Part shown: positions 1 to 12,100 of the stretch, in pieces | How the letters are laid out: each line of letters opens with the position of its first letter | Numbering within the stretch: the stretch's first letter is position 1 | NCBI RefSeq assembly: GCF_021245725.1 | Contig: NZ_JAJGSX010000001.1 | Coordinates: forward strand, 1-64,000 | From: Pseudonocardia sp. TRM90224 | GTDB lineage: Bacteria; Actinomycetota; Actinomycetes; Mycobacteriales; Pseudonocardiaceae | Direction: 5' to 3' | Length of the DNA: 64,000 nt | Translations under genes and position numbers: made by a program | Notes under the pieces: generated by a model | Told to the model about the DNA's origin: nothing | The model's input: the letters and a program-made list of their open reading frames with translations, nothing else | Database searches by the model: none

Positions 1-195
1 GTCGACGTCGTCGGAACCGGGGTGGTCGGAGTCGTCGTCGGCACCGGCGTCGTCGGAGTCGTCGTCGGCACCGGCGTCGTCGGCGTCGTCGTCGGAACCG
101 GCGTCGTCGTCGGAACCGGCGTCGTCGTCGGCACCGGCGTCGTCGAAGTGGTCGGCACCGGCGTGGTCGGCGCAGGCGTCGACGTCGTGGTCGAC
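1..195 (-). repeat. Pro/Thr-rich tandem repeats at the left edge of the window
   Basis: The last visible codons of the giant gene encode PVPTTTP- and PTTST-type repeats from plus-strand units such as gtcgtcggcaccggc. They follow a final hydrophobic pair (about 0.2-0.5 kb) that ends in Ala-Arg-Ala-Gln-Pro. The tract looks like a wall-crossing or flexible stalk. The frame stays open at the edge, so the repeat count, the C-terminus and any further domains are unknown. Confidence 0.85.
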
Positions 196-3100
196 GGCGG
201 CGGGCTCGTCGGCTGCGCCCTCGCCGCCGGCGCGAACCACAGAGCAAGGATCGCCACACCGGCCACAACCGCGGCAACCACCAAGCCTCGCCGCACCGGC
301 GAACCGCGGATCCCACCAGCCCGCACGAACTCCCGCAACCGCCACGCACCCGCGGCCAGCACCGACCCACCGGCCAGCAGCATCAGCGCCGGCCCGAGCC
401 ACCCCCTCGAAGCGACAGCGCCGGACCCGTCATCCGCACTCGCCGAACCGGCGAGGATCACCAGCAGCGCCACCGCGGTGCCCACCAGCAGCGCCCACCG
501 GCGAACGCGAGCCGACGTCACCCAGCTCCACACGCCGGCCGCGATCAGCCGCAGCGGGTGCACGTTCGCCCGGCCGGCGGGACCGGGGCGGGTCGTCCCG
601 CCGCCGGACGGCGGCCGGCGCCCGGTGACACCCCAGATGACGGCCGCAGCTGCGCCGACGGCAGCGCCGAACGGAGGCACCGGGATGGCGGGCCGCAGCA
701 CGGCGAACCCGACCACCGCCACGACCATCGCCACCGTGAGGGCCCGGTCCGGCCCCCGCCCGCCGGGCAGGAACCACCAGCCGTCGAAGGGGCCGCCGGA
801 CAGCAGCCGCTTGGCGCCGGGGAACAGCGGCGCGCGGCCGGTCGTGCGCCGGATCGTCGCGACGGCGGCCAGTGTGACCGCACCGCCGGCGACCGCATCG
901 GCGATGAACGCCGAGTACCCGAGCGCCATCGGCACCGACCAGGTCATGACCACGCTGGTGGCCAGGGCGCCGGCCATGGCGACCAGCACCGCGATCCGCA
1001 CCTTCGACCCGACGGCCGGCCGCGCTGCCCCGCGGTCCATGCCGAGCACGACGAGCGTCGCGCCCAGCGCGAGCAGGCCGGTCACGCCGATGTGCAGCGA
1101 CGCGCCCGACCAGGCCGCCAACCCGTAGATCACGTGACCGAGCTCGGCGCCCAGCGCCCAGCGACCGACCGATTTGAGGATCTGCAGCGCGTCCTTCGCC
1201 GCGGTCTGCTTCTCCTCGTTACCGGGGTAGAGCTTCTTGACCACGGCCATGATCGCCAGGATCAGCCCGGTCGTGCCGGCCTCGCCGAAGACCGCGTTGA
1301 CGCTGATGCCGAGCACCGGCGCCCCCAGCAGGTGCTGGGACACCACAACCGCGAGCGAGCCGAAGGCGAGGAACGCGCCGACCGTGACCAGGAAGCTCAT
1401 GGCGTTGCGGGTGAGGAAGTCCTCCTGCTGCTTGCCGGCGGCGCGGGCCTTGCGGGTCGCGCGGTCGCCGAAGATCGCCAGGCCGAGCAGCACGAGGTCG
1501 CCGGTGACGAGGCCGTAGTTCAGGCCGAGCTGGACGATCTGGGCCGCGTTCTCCTGCTTCACGACGATGGGCCACAGGTCGTCGAAGACGCCGAGCATCG
1601 CGGCGCCGGAGATGTAGGCGACGGCGGTGACGGCGATCCGCGGGTCGCGCAGCGCCTTGGCCGGGTCACGCACCGCACCCCAGGCAGCTTTCCGGAGGCC
1701 ACCGGCCTCCGCGATCGTGCGGATCGGCACCCCGGGCTGCGACGGCACGGTCAGACCGAGCACGACCGCACCGATCACGGCTAGCCCCGCACCGGTGAGC
1801 GCCGCAACGGCCAGCCCCTGGTGCATCAGGACCGTCAGCACCACGAGCATGGTGGGCAGCAGCGCCATCTGGCCGACCCCGATCAGCGCGATCATCGTCG
1901 TCGGGTAGGACACGGCCTCGTTGCGGGCCCGCCGCATCAGGTTGCTGACATCAGCCCACGCGTCGGACTGGTCGAAGACCTTGAACCACGCCGTCGACGC
2001 CAACCCGAGCGCGAACGCCGCCGCCTGGTAGCCGAACGGGGTCGAGACGAACGCGAACGTCGAGAACGCGGCGGCCGTCAGCAGCAGCGCCGCCACCGCC
2101 CGCGCGCGACGCGGGAGGTAGTTCAGCGCCTGCGCCCACAGCACGATGCCGACCGCGTCGCCGGCCAGTGAGCGGGCGAGCAGCACCCCGTCCGCCACCC
2201 CGGCAGCACCCTCGGCGAACACCCGCGGTGCGTAGAGCGCGCCGAGGTTGATCGCCGTCCCGTACGCCACCGCCAGCAGGTAGGAGACCCGGTGGCCGGC
2301 GGTGTACTGCTCCCGCGGGCCGACCCCCGTGGCGCTGTCGACGGCCGCACCGAGCTTGGCCGGGCCGGCCCCGGCGGCCGCCGCCTCGTCACGGGCAGCC
2401 GCAACCGCCAGCTCGAGAGCGCGGCGGGCAGCCGCAACCGCACGCGCCACCTCGGCCAGCTCGGCCTCGGTCGCGTTCCCGGCGAAGAGCAGCTCCGCCT
2501 GCTCCTTCTCGACCTTCGTCAGCGCGACCAGCGGCTCCAGGATCTGGCGCACCGCCTGCCGCACTGCCTGCCGCACCGCGCGGCCGCCGCCACGACCGGT
2601 CGCGAAGGCCAGCACGATCCCACGCAGGACGGCCTGCAGCGCGCGGGCCTGGTCGGCCAGCGGCACGCCTGCGGCACCCACCAACCCGACGAGGGCAGCC
2701 GGGTTGCGCAGCAACGCCTCGACGGCCGCCGGCGGGGCGCGGGCCAGCAGCGCTCCGAGGATCCCATCGAGCCGGAACCTGCCCTCGCCCGCCGCGTCGA
2801 GCATGCCGGCGGCGGCAAGGGCGGTCAGGTGGCCGCCGATCTCCGCCTCTGCCCGGGAACGGCCGAGCCCGTGCGCGCGCAGCTGCGCGACCAGCGCCAC
2901 CATCCAGGCCGGCGACCCGGCCGGGAGACCGGAGCGGACGACCGTGGCGACCGACGCCGCGGTCACGGTGCCGGCGCCGCGCAGCAGGAGCCCCACCGCG
3001 AGCCGCCACACCGCCCACGCCACGGCGGCCGGCGAGCCGAGGCTCGGCAGCGCTGCGGTCTTCACCTCCTCGAACTCCACGGCGAGCTCGTCCCGCCCGG

Positions 3101-6100
3101 TTGCCGGGCCGCTCACGCGCGTGTCCGGGGCCAGCACGTCGGCGATCACGACGGCGCGGGCGAGCAGCTCCGCGCGCTCGGCTGGACCAGTGCCGGCGCC
3201 GGTGCCGAACACCGCAGCGTCGTTGCGGATCGTCGGGTTGTCGAACTGCCCGGTGGTCTCCGCGAACACCGACCGGTACCAGGCATCGAGCAGCTGCGCG
3301 AGCTCGGCGTTCGGGTTGCCGGCCAGGATCCGCTCGATCCGCAGGACCGTGGCGAAGGTGTCGCGGTCGACCGCGACCCACCGCTCGCCGCTGCTCACCC
3401 ACGCGTACACGTCGAGGGTCGCGACGCCGATCCGCCGCGCGGCCCACCGCACCAGCCCGCGCACCGGGTGCAGCACGACCGTGCCCACGACCCCGCCGCT
3501 CTCGTCCCGGACCGCGCGGGGCAGGACGACCGTCTCGCCCTTGCGGTACCCACCGCGCAGCCACCGCTCGAGGCGCCCGATCCGCCAGATGGTCACCTTC
3601 GTCGGCTTCGTCGAGGCCGTGGCGGAGCGGCGCTTGAGGACGAAGGTGACAACACCGGCCACGGCCAGCACGCCACCCGTCCCGAGCAGCACCCACACCC
3701 CGACCGACGGCCCGCCGGGCTGCCCGACCTGCGCGGTCTGCTGCACGGCCGCGCTCGCGACGCCGGTGAGCACGAGCAACAGCACGACGGTCGTCACCGC
3801 CACGACGGCGATCCGCAGGAGGGTTCGGGCGCGGGTGGGCCCGCGGATGGAACCCGCACCGTGCAGCGGGCCGGGCAGGAAGCTCGTCGCGCCCCGGCCG
3901 AGCAGGTACAGGCGGCCGCCGGCCAGCAGGACAGCCGCGGCGGCGAGCGAGGTCAGCGCCTGCGTCGTCGTCGGGGCCGCGCCCGTCATCAGCGACGGAG
4001 CCAGCCCCAGCGTCGCCACGACACCCATCAGCACTGCACCGCGCACCATCAACCGGACGGCGGGGACGGTGCCCCGGGTGGTGTTCGAAGGGGTGGGGTC
4101 GTTGCTGCCCATGGGGGTCGACGCGGAATCGGGTTGGCGCGACAGTGCTACCGCCGCCCAGACGGCCAGCCCGGCAACAACGGTCATCAGTGCCGCGACA
4201 CCGCGCCAGCCGGCCGCGTTGAACACCACCGCGGCCGCCGGTGCACCCACCATGCCGAACAGCGCGGACGTCACAACCGTCGCGGCCAGCGCCGCCGCCC
4301 CCTGCTTCCCGAGCTTGGCGTCGGCGAGCCCGTTGACCCCCAGACCGACCCCCGCGTTGGCGAGGTTGAACATGAGGGCGGCGGCCCCGATCCCCCACAC
4401 CGCAAGGCCGGCAACCGGGACGAGCGCGGTGACCAGGACGCTCAACGCGCCCGCCCCCAGCACCACCGCCATCGTCACCAGGAACTTCCCGGCGCGATCG
4501 CCGAGCAGGTCGGCCTTCTTGAACTCCGCACCCGATCGGAGCGCCTCGATGCGCCTCGCGTGGTTCTTCCGATCCGCTGGGATGAACAGCATCAGCAGCA
4601 GGAGGTTCCCGATGACGACGCCACCGTTGAACAGCACCAACAACGCGTCGTTGTACGAGCCGGTGGCGAGCAGCGCCTCCCGCCAGACGGCGTTGAACGC
4701 GTTCTGGACGAACGCCGTGAAGCCGAACACCAGCGCCGCGAGCTGCACCAGCTTGTTCCTGAGCGACACGGGGACGGATCTCAGCGAGTCCTTCGCCTTC
4801 CTGGCCATGCGCGTCACCGGATTCCCGGCCGTTTCGCTTCCGGTCCGCTCGGCGGGCGGCAGCATCGGCGACCTCGGGAGTGCAGGCGGCATCGTCAGCC
4901 ACAACAGACCCGCCCCGACAACAACCGATCCCGCCGTCGCCCAGGCGCTGAACGTCGCCGACGTCAACGCCGGAAGCGACAGCGCCCCCCACGTCAACAG
5001 CCCGGCGAGGGTCCCCACCACTGCGATCACCGAGTCGAGCCAGCGCGGCTTGTCGCCGTTGTCCCAGCGCGCCTGCGTGGTGTCGCCGACCCACCTCTTC
5101 ACGTTGCCGTTCAGCATCGGGAACGAGCTGGTCGCAACCCCGAGCAGGAACGCCGCACCGAACACCAGGACCGGAGCCCAGCCGACCACCACCGCGAAGA
5201 CGACGTACGCAGCCGCCGACAACATCGAGAACCGCAGCGCCAGGGTCCGTCCGGGCAACCGGTCCCACAACGGGCCGAACAGCAGCGAACCGGCCAAGAA
5301 CCCGGCCGACACCAGAGGCATCACCAGCCCGGCGTCCATCGGGGAACCAGCCAGCAGCGCCGCCAGGCTCGAGTAGCCGGTCGCGATCGCACCCAACGCC
5401 CAGGCGGCACCGAACCCGAACGCGAACCGGAGCGAAGCGCCGAGCTGGACCCGCCACCGCGCCACCCGCCCCGGTGGCACCCACCGATCGAACCCGACCA
5501 GCAGCTCGAACGCCGACGCCAGCAGCTCCTCCTGCCGCGCCTCGCCGGGGTTACCGTCGAGCTCCCTCAGGATCAGCAGCAACCTGGCGAACAGGAAGGT
5601 CTGCGCCTGGACCTGCGCCGGCATCCACCGCTTCCCACTGTTACGCAGGATCGGCAGCAACGCGCGGTACAACGACAGCCGCACGTCCCGCTGCTGAGAC
5701 GCCTGCACGCCCGCCCCAGCGCCCAGGATCCGCGCGCTCAACTCGACCAGCGCAGACTCCAACTGGGCCGCATTCCGCGGCGGTGACCGCGCCGAACCGG
5801 CGCCCACCGACCGCGCCCGCAACGACCGCACCATGAGCACGACCGTGACGGTGCCTGCCACGGCAAGCAGACCGCCCGTCCCGAGCAGCACCCACACCCC
5901 GAGGGACGGCCCGCCGGGCTGGGCGATCGGTGTGGTCTGCAGCGTGGCCGCGCTCGCCATGTCGACGAGCACGAACACCAGCACGATGGCGGTCACCGCC
6001 ACGACGGCGATCCGCAGGTGGGTCCGGGCGCGGGTGGGCCCGCGGATGGAACCCGCACCGTGCAGCGGGCCGGGCAGGAAGCTCGTCGCGCCCCGGCCGA

Positions 6101-9100
6101 GCAGGTACAGGCGGGCAGCGGCCAGCAGGACGACCGCGCCGGTGACCAGCGTCAAGATCGGGGCCGCGCCCGTCGTCACGAACGGCGCCAGCACCATCGC
6201 CGCCACCACACCCATCGCTGCGGCACCCTGCGCCACCCGCCGGACGACCGGACGGACGCGAGCGCCTCGGCCGCCCTGCTTCGTCCGCGGAGCGGCCCCG
6301 TAGCGGCGCTGCAGCAACACCGCGACGGTGACGGCTGCGAGCGAGCCCACGGCCAGCTGCACGGTCACCGCCGGCCAGCCGCCCGCGGCGTAGAGCAGGG
6401 TGCCCAGCTGCGTGCCGCTGTACTGGCCGGCCGCCTTGGCGATGCTGGCCAGCCCGAACACCACACCGACCTGCGCCGGGGTGATCACACCGCCGCGGGC
6501 GGCGATGACGGCGACGAACGCACCGATCGCCATCCCCATGCCGGTTGTGCCCGCTTCGCCGAAGAAGGCCGCCGCCACGATCCCACCGGTCGGATCGAGC
6601 AGCACCCACTGGGTGAACCATGCGGCGAAGCCACCCGCGAACAACACACCGGCCAGAGCGATCATGAACATGGCCGGCGCCTTCTCCACGAGGTTGCCGG
6701 CAACGGCGTTGGAGCCGACGGCCGCGCCACGCCGTCCGGAAAGCCGGTTCCGCAGCGCCGCGACGATCTGGCTGCCCTGCTCGGCGACGACCAGCACCAG
6801 CCCGCCGAAGACCAGACCCAGCGGCAGCAGCCAAGCGATGCCCTGCGCGGACGCAGGGAGCGCGGCACGCCACAGCGCGTCGAACGGCGCGATCGTGAAC
6901 GCTCCCAGGAACGAGTACACCGCAACCGTCTGCGCCAGGCGATGACGTGCCATCTGCCACGGAGCGGCCTCGATCTGGACCACGCTGCGGCCGGCCCGGC
7001 TCCCCGGCAACCGCGGCGCCACAACGGCCAGCAGCACCGCCGCAGCCGCCACCAACAGCGCCGACACCGCAGCCGCGGTCCCGACCGAGGGCAGCAGCGC
7101 CGTCTGCAGGGTCTGCATACCGGACTGCACAACGGTGATGCCGCCCCACACCACCGTCACCATGAGCGCCGTGCGCCGAACCGAGCCCGGATCGCCGGCG
7201 CGCGTCGCGTTCAGCCACCCCTGCGCACTGCTGGCCAACAGGGTCCAAACCCCCGCCGCCGCGCCGAGCCCGAACGCGCCGATCCACAGCAGGGCCGTGC
7301 TCGGCGCGACGGCGAACAGCACGAACGCCGCCGCTGATGCCCACAGCGCCCCGACCCCGAGCCGGTTGGGTGCCACCGGCATCCACGGCGCCGCGACGAG
7401 CACCAGCGAGAGGAAGAACCCGAGGAACGTCGCCGAGGCCAGCACCCCTTCGCCGACCCCGTGGATGCCCGGGGCGAGCGTGGCGGCCGTGTAGACACCC
7501 GAGGACACCATCCCGGCCGCGAACGTCGCCACCGCGACGAACGTCCAGCGGTGTGCCGGTGACCCGCTCTCCCGCCAGTCCCGAACGCTGTCGGCCCGGT
7601 GCCCGACCTGGCGCCGGAGCTCCTCGATCCCCCGCCGCAGCACAACCTGCAGCCCCAGCGCGCGCCCCACCCCGACCACCAGCACGGCGCCGGCCGCCCC
7701 GAGCGCGACCACGATCGGCACCGACCAGCCGAGGATCAGCCCGGCCGACGCAGCGAGCACGACCACCGGGGCAGCCACCGCAAGCGCCACCCGCATCGGC
7801 ACCCCGATCCGGCGACCCGGCACCGCAAGCACTCCGGCCACCGCGAGCACGGCGCCCACCCCGGCCAGCAACCACACCCCACCCGGCGTCCCACCGGCCT
7901 GCGCCACCTGCTGCAGCTCCGGCGTCCGCACGGTCACCGCACCCGCCTCGCCGGCGAACCCGACCATGACGGCCGGCGGGATCGCCGCTACCAGCAGCAC
8001 GCGGATCAAGGTCGGCAGCGACCTGACCTTCGCGAGCACAACTCCGAGCAGGGCGGCGAGCCGGCCGCCCCGACCGCTCTCGACGTCATCGGCGATCGTG
8101 CTCAGGGCCGTGACCACGGCGGCGAGCTGCTGCGGGCTGAGCTTCTTCTTCGCCAGCTCCTTCCGCCGGTCGATCTCGGCCGGGCTCAACACGTGCACGA
8201 CCCCGACCTCGGCGATCTCGGCCTGCTCCTGCGCGTTCTGCACGACCGTGTCCATCAACCGCTGGTGCAGGTGCTCCTTGCCGGCCCTCGGCGCCTGCAC
8301 GAACGCGGCGATCATCGACCCGATGTCGCCGAAGCCGGCGTTGCGCAGCGCTTCGAGGATCGCCTTCGCCCCGGCCTCGGGCAGCAGGCCCTCCAGGGCG
8401 CGCCACGGCGCGATCCGGTACCTGCGGAACCCGACCGCCCACACGATCTGGACCGCCGCGACCCCGACGGTCAACCAGAACAACCGCTGCCCGGAGTCGC
8501 CGACCAGCGCCCACACCGCCTCCGGCGGAGCACGTGCCGAGATCGCGTCCGTGACCCGCTGGATCGGCCCGGACATCACCAGGTTGCCCAGCGACACCCC
8601 GACCCAGAACGCGCCGCCCTTGGCCGCGTTGATCAACGTGGTCGTGGACGAGTTCGGCGCGTACGCGCTGGAGGGGACGCGGCCCCATCCGGTGTAGACG
8701 GCGCCGTTGACCCACAGGACCAGCAGCGCCGACAGGGCCGGGGTCGCCCAGAGCCACGCGGCCGGCGCGATGACCATGACCGCGCCCAGCACCGTCATCG
8801 CAATCAGCATGCGCGTGTGCCCGGTCCAGTCCTTGCGTCCATCACGCGGCTTGCCGATCGCGCCCAGCGGCTTCTCCAGCTTCGGCCAGATCGAGCTGGT
8901 GAACACCGCGATCGCACGGGGCAGGAACACCATCGCCGCGACCAGCGACACCCCGATCGCCCCGAGCACCAGATCCAGCGGCCACACCGCAGCACCGCCG
9001 GCGCCGGACGAGAACAGGCCGACCATCGGCTTCACCATGCCGCCGCCCAGCGCGTAGAGCGGCAGCCCCGTCAGCAGCACACCCAGCGGGTTGGAGAAGA

Positions 9101-12100
9101 ACAAGAACCGGACCCAGCCGCTCTTGGTGGAGCGGACCTTGTCCGACGCCCGCACCACGGACTCGGGGATGCTCGGCGGCTCCGCGGTCTCGACGGTCGG
9201 GTCGACCGACCGCACCAGGAAGACGAACACGCCGATCGCGTATATGCCGACGACAACCGCCGCGATGACGGACGTCCCGCCGACCCCGATCAGGCCGTAG
9301 CCGACGAGCATGAGCTGGATGAACACCATCTGACCGGTCTTCAACCAGGTCTGGATCGCTGCCGAGCGCTGCGCCGCCAGCTCCTGCACGACCGGGTTGT
9401 AGATCTCGAATCGGGCCCGCATCGGACCGACGGTCGGGATCCACGTCGCGATCAACACCGTCGACAGCAACAAGCCCAGCAGGCCACCGCCGAGGCTGAC
9501 CAGCGAGAGCCCGATCAGCCCCGCCGCCGTCGTGATCATGACGACGGTCAGCTTCTTGATCAGCTTGTCGCCGAACAACGCGTAGACGACGTTGCCCAGC
9601 GGGTCCAGGATCGCCAAGCGGCTGCCCCAGTCGGTCACCCACTGGCCGCTCTGACCGTATTGACGGCCGATCACCTCGGGGTCGGCGGTGAACGTCTTCG
9701 ACGCCTCGCTCGGCAATGCCGAGTACAAGCCGAAGATCTTCGCGAAGTAGTGCCCCACGACACCCAGCGACGCGATCCCGGTTGCCGTCTCCGCCTGCTT
9801 GCGGCTGAACCCGGCCAGCACCGCCGCGCTCAACGCCGCCCGCAACGCCGCCGTCTGCCGATCGACGACATCCTTGACCAACTTCCGGATGTCCGTCGGG
9901 TAGTTGAGCTTTTCGTCCAGCAGGCGCAACCGCTCGGCCAGCTCGGCATCGATCGCCGCCAACCGCGCACCGATGTCACCGCCGCGCCGGGCCGCGATCC
10001 GCCGCTGCCACCACGTGCCGGACGACTGCCAGGTCCGCAGCCGCTCCAGCTCGACCCGCTCGCGCAGCTGCTCCTGCAATGCCCTGATAGCAGCGCGAGC
10101 CGTCCGCAGATCGCCCATCAACGCCCGCAGCTCGCGCAGCCGCGCCGGCTGCAGGAACAGCGGCACCAGCGCGCGGAAGCCACGACCGCTGGTGCGTGCG
10201 TGCTGCCACCACAACCCGCGCAGCGCCTTGAACAGCTCCCGCGACAGGTCCTTGGTCTCCGCCTTCGCCGCGTCGAGCTTCGGCAGCACGAACGTCGCAT
10301 CCGCGACGAACGCCGCCTCGACACCAGGCGGACCCCGCGCCAACAGCGAGATCAACATCGGCGACGGCGACCACGACACCCCACCATCACCACTGACCAG
10401 CAACGGCTCCACATCCGCCGCCAACTTCGCCGCCAACTCCGCAACCTCGGTCGGCGACCCGGCACCCGAACCACCCACGATCCGAGCCGCAACCTGTTCC
10501 ACAGTCGCCGGTCGGCCGCCCGTCGCCTTCCACCACAGCGCGTACACCGCGTGCACCACAGCCAGCCCGGTCACCACCGACCCGGCACCCGCCGGGGCCA
10601 TCGCCCGCGCCCGATCAGCCCAACCCGCCACCTGCTTCTTCCACGCCCGCGCCCGCAGCACCCGCCGGCCGAGCGAGACCGCCCACAGCACACCGACGGC
10701 GATCAGCGCTCCGCGGACCGTGACCACCGCGTTCACGACGTCGCCCAGCAGCGGCCCGGCCTGCGCCCACACCGCCGTCCGCACCGCCGGGAACACCACC
10801 AGCACCGCGGTCGCGGCGATCACCGCAACCTGCGCGACGCTCCACACCGTCCGCAGGCCCAGCACCCGACCCACGCCGACGACCAGCAGCGAACCGGAAA
10901 CACCGAGCGTCGCCACGACGGGCACCGACCAGCCGAGGATCAACCCTGCCGAAGCAGCGAGTACAACCACCGGGGCCGCCACCGCGAGCAGCATCCGCGG
11001 CAGCACACCCACCCGTCGACCGGTCGCTGCGAGGACCCCGGCCAGCGCAAGCACCGCGCCGACCCCGGCCAGCAACCACACACCACCCGGCGTCGCACCG
11101 GACTGCGCCAACTGCTGCAGTTCGGGCGTCCGTTCGGTGACCGCACCGGCATCACCCGCGAGCGCCACCATCACCGTCGGCGGGATCCCCGCCACCAGCA
11201 GCACACGGATCAAGGTCGGCAGCGACCTGACCTTCGCCAGCACGATCCCCAGCCACGCGGCGAGGCGGCCGCCCCGACCGCTCTGGATGTCGTCGGCGAT
11301 CACCCGCAGCGCCGCGATCACCGCTGCCAGCTGCTGCGGGTCGAGCTTCTTCTTCGCCAGCTCCTCCCGGCGCTTGATCTCCGCCGGGCTCAGCACATGC
11401 ACGACCCCGACCTCGGCGATCTCGGCCTGCTCCTGTGCGTTCTGCACGACCGTGTCCATCAACCGCTGGTGCAAGTGCTCCTTGCCGACCCGCGGCGCGT
11501 GCACGAACGCCGCGATCATCGACCCGATATCGCCGAAGCCGGCATTGCGGAGCGCTTCGAGGATCGCCTTCGCCCCGGCCTCGGGCAGCAGGCCCTCCAA
11601 CGCGCGCCACGGCGCGATCCGGTACTTGCGGAACCCGACCGCCCACACGACCTGCACCACGGCAACACCGACGGTCAACCAGAACAGCCGCTCCGCCGCG
11701 TCACCGACCAGCGTGTGCACGACCTCCGGAGGCGCCCGCGCGAGGATCGCGTCCTTGACCCGTCCGATCGGCCCGGACATCACCAGGTTGCCCAGCGACA
11801 CCCCGACCCAGAACGCCCCACCCTTGGCCGCGTTGATCAACGTGGTGGTCGACGAGTTCGGCGCGTACTCGCTGGACGGAACCCGTGCCCAACCCGTGTA
11901 GACCGCCCCGAGGACCCACAGCACGAGCATCGGCGGCAGCGCGGGGTTCGCCCACAGCCAACCGGCCGGTGCCACGACCATCACGGCGCCCAGCACCGTC
12001 ATCGCGATCAGCATCCGCGTGTGCCCGGTCCAGTCCTTGCGATCCGCGCCCGGCTTCCCGACCTGCGTCAGCGGCTGTTCGAGCTTCGGCCAGATCGAGC

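Noticed and set aside
1..195. Possible non-coding satellite at the left edge
   Set aside because: The units keep the frame of the giant gene and encode Pro/Thr repeats after a membrane segment.
2292..5786. Long plus- and minus-strand open frames at 2.3-5.8 kb
   Set aside because: Same explanation: shadows of the giant gene in a very GC-rich region, with no start signals or family similarity.
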